Assembly (NCBI GenBank): GCA_050947015.1
Contig: JBMNVT010000037.1
Coordinates: 1 to 6,061 of the forward strand
Length of the DNA: 6,061 nt
From: CAKXIK01 sp050947015
Lineage (GTDB): Bacteria; Bacillota; Clostridia; Oscillospirales; Acutalibacteraceae
Reading direction: 5' to 3'
The position numbers were made by a program, and so were the translations under genes. Position 1 is the first letter of the stretch. Each line of letters opens with the position of its first letter. Of this stretch, positions 5,419 to 6,061 are shown in pieces. The notes under the pieces are model-generated. The model made no database searches, was not told where the DNA came from, and saw nothing but the letters and a program-made list of their open reading frames with translations.

Positions 5419-5703
5419 ATGGATTGGAACACAATTCCGGAAGCACTGACACTTCCGCTGCGGCTCAAAATTTTATGTCTGCTGACCACTCGAAAACGCA
5501 CGTTTCAGGAGTTGAAGGAGCTGACTGCTGCCACAGACGGAAACATCAGCGTGCAGCTTTCTCGGCTTACCGAGTGGAATTATATTTCATCCAGTAAGCT
5601 TCCCGCCGAAAAAAGGCGTTCCAGCACTATTTATGAGATTACTCCGTTCGGTATTCGGCAGTTGGAGGAATACGTTGAATTTCTGCAGGGTGTTATCCAC
5701 TGA
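5419..5703 (+). CDS. Winged-helix transcriptional regulator (HTH_34 type), 94 aa
   Basis: A single winged-helix domain. PLRLKILCLLT (13-23) is helix 1, TFQELKEL (28-35) helix 2, and DGNISVQLSRLTEW (40-53) the recognition helix. KRRSSTIYEITPFGIRQL (65-82) forms the wing and start of the last helix. This matches the pattern of the HTH_34 group related to MarR and ArsR: D-G-N-[IL]-S-x-x-L-x-x-L and Y-x-[IL]-T-x-x-G. It has no metal-binding cysteines and no ligand domain. GGGAGG (5410-5415) precedes the ATG by 3 bases, slightly close. It is last in the operon with the membrane protein, 65 bases downstream of it, and may control the strong promoter at 3889 through the dyads there. Regulators of this group are often encoded beside small membrane proteins. 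Family call firm, target inferred. Confidence 0.9.
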   Translation: MDWNTIPEALTLPLRLKILCLLTTRKRTFQELKELTAATDGNISVQLSRLTEWNYISSSKLPAEKRRSSTIYEITPFGIRQLEEYVEFLQGVIH

Positions 5704-5753
5704 CCCCTGTTCCCTGAATTTTGTGCCATCTGCGATTTGAAGCCTTTTTCTGC

Positions 5754-5782
5754 TTGCAATTTGAAAAAGAGTGTGCTATGAT
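5754..5782 (+). promoter_or_regulatory. Extended -10 promoter of the T-box transcript
   Basis: TTGCAA (5754-5759), a 17-base spacer and TATGAT (5777-5782) preceded by TGC (5774-5776) form an extended -10 promoter. Transcription should start near 5789, just before the T-box leader. No terminator for the preceding operon is visible between 5704 and 5753. Confidence 0.8.
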
Positions 5783-5788
5783 AAATTT

Positions 5789-6061
5789 AATTGAACACGC
5801 AAAAGACTTTGATGGAGAGAGTAGCCGCAGCGCAAAAGGCAGAGCGAGCCGGGGAGAGTGCAAGCCCGGTGCGAGTAGCCCGCGGGGAAGATCACTCCAG
5901 AGTTGCGGATGGAACCTGCCCGGCGCACCTGCGGCGAAAGGGCAAAAGTAAATCTTGCCGGTTTTCCTCCGTTACCGGGAACGCATATCAAGCCGGTATG
6001 CCGTAATGGGTGGTTCAACGAATCGTTTTGCAGCAGCAAGCCTTCGTCCTGTTATGGGCGA
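5789..6061 (+). promoter_or_regulatory. T-box riboswitch, isoleucine-type specifier (ATC), cut by window end
   Basis: A T-box leader senses uncharged tRNA and controls transcription of amino-acid genes. Stem I base: GACTTT (5805-5810) pairs with AGAGTT (5899-5904). After a GAT bulge, GGAG (5814-5817) pairs with CTCC (5895-5898). The loop-E strand AGTA (5820-5823) faces GAA (5887-5889). CCGC (5825-5828) pairs with GCGG (5882-5885), and the terminal stem is CCGGG/CCCGG (5849-5853/5865-5869). The specifier loop between GAA and the lower helix reads G-ATC-A, so the codon is ATC (Ile, 5891-5893) followed by the usual A. A hairpin GCATA/TATGC (5983-6001) precedes the T-box core TGGGTGGTTCAACG (6007-6020). 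TGGT pairs with an ACCA tRNA end, which fits tRNA-Ile. The terminator TCGTCC/GGGCGA (6044-6049/6056-6061) starts and is cut off. The target is probably ileS or a branched-chain amino acid gene. Confidence 0.9.

Noticed and set aside
5890..5908. Other specifier codons in the T-box (GAT, CGG)
   Set aside because: GAT would be followed by C and needs a different discriminator. CGG lies after the k-turn strand, in the bottom of Stem I and not in the specifier loop.
5721..6039. Short ORFs on both strands in the right end
   Set aside because: They run through the T-box leader, whose conserved RNA elements explain the sequence.
1..6061. CRISPR array, tRNA, rRNA, transposase or integrase
   Set aside because: No spaced direct repeats, tRNA-like cloverleaf, rRNA sequence or recombinase motif was seen on either strand.

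Overview
The window looks like a chromosomal segment of a Clostridia-type Firmicute, probably of the Oscillospiraceae/Ruminococcaceae kind. The evidence is strong GGAGG ribosome binding sites, TTG start codons, TTGACA/TATAAT promoters and a T-box leader, together with moderately GC-rich genes interrupted by AT-rich patches. This is inference; no marker gene is present.

Left part (1-690): a small AT-rich regulatory pair. A 54-aa ORF on the minus strand diverges from an XRE-family regulator on the plus strand. Between them lies a perfect 11+5+11 inverted repeat whose two arms each contain a TATAAT hexamer, one per direction, which suggests mutual or auto-repression. The XRE gene converges on a minus-strand gene, and a strong minus-strand terminator separates them.

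Middle (691-3859): on the minus strand, an AraC-family regulator (TTG start) is followed by an unrecognised gene that is intact only if two frameshifts are corrected. Divergent from the AraC gene is a 487-aa ADP-ribosylglycohydrolase (DraG/ARH) family protein with an extra C-terminal domain. Its promoter overlaps that of the AraC gene head to head, and an imperfect dyad covers both. The AraC protein probably controls the hydrolase. An intrinsic terminator closes the hydrolase gene.

Right part (3860-5703): an AT-rich operon driven by a near-consensus promoter carrying two perfect dyads. It encodes a secreted protein interrupted by one in-frame TAA, a six-segment membrane protein, and a 94-aa winged-helix regulator (HTH_34 type). 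I do not recognise this secreted/membrane/regulator module as a described system; it is the best candidate here for something new, although its first gene appears broken.

Right end (5704-6061): an extended -10 promoter followed by a T-box riboswitch. The specifier reads ATC (Ile), and the T-box TGGT matches a tRNA with discriminator A, so the gene beyond the window is probably isoleucine-related (ileS or branched-chain amino acid synthesis or transport). The terminator hairpin is cut by the window edge.
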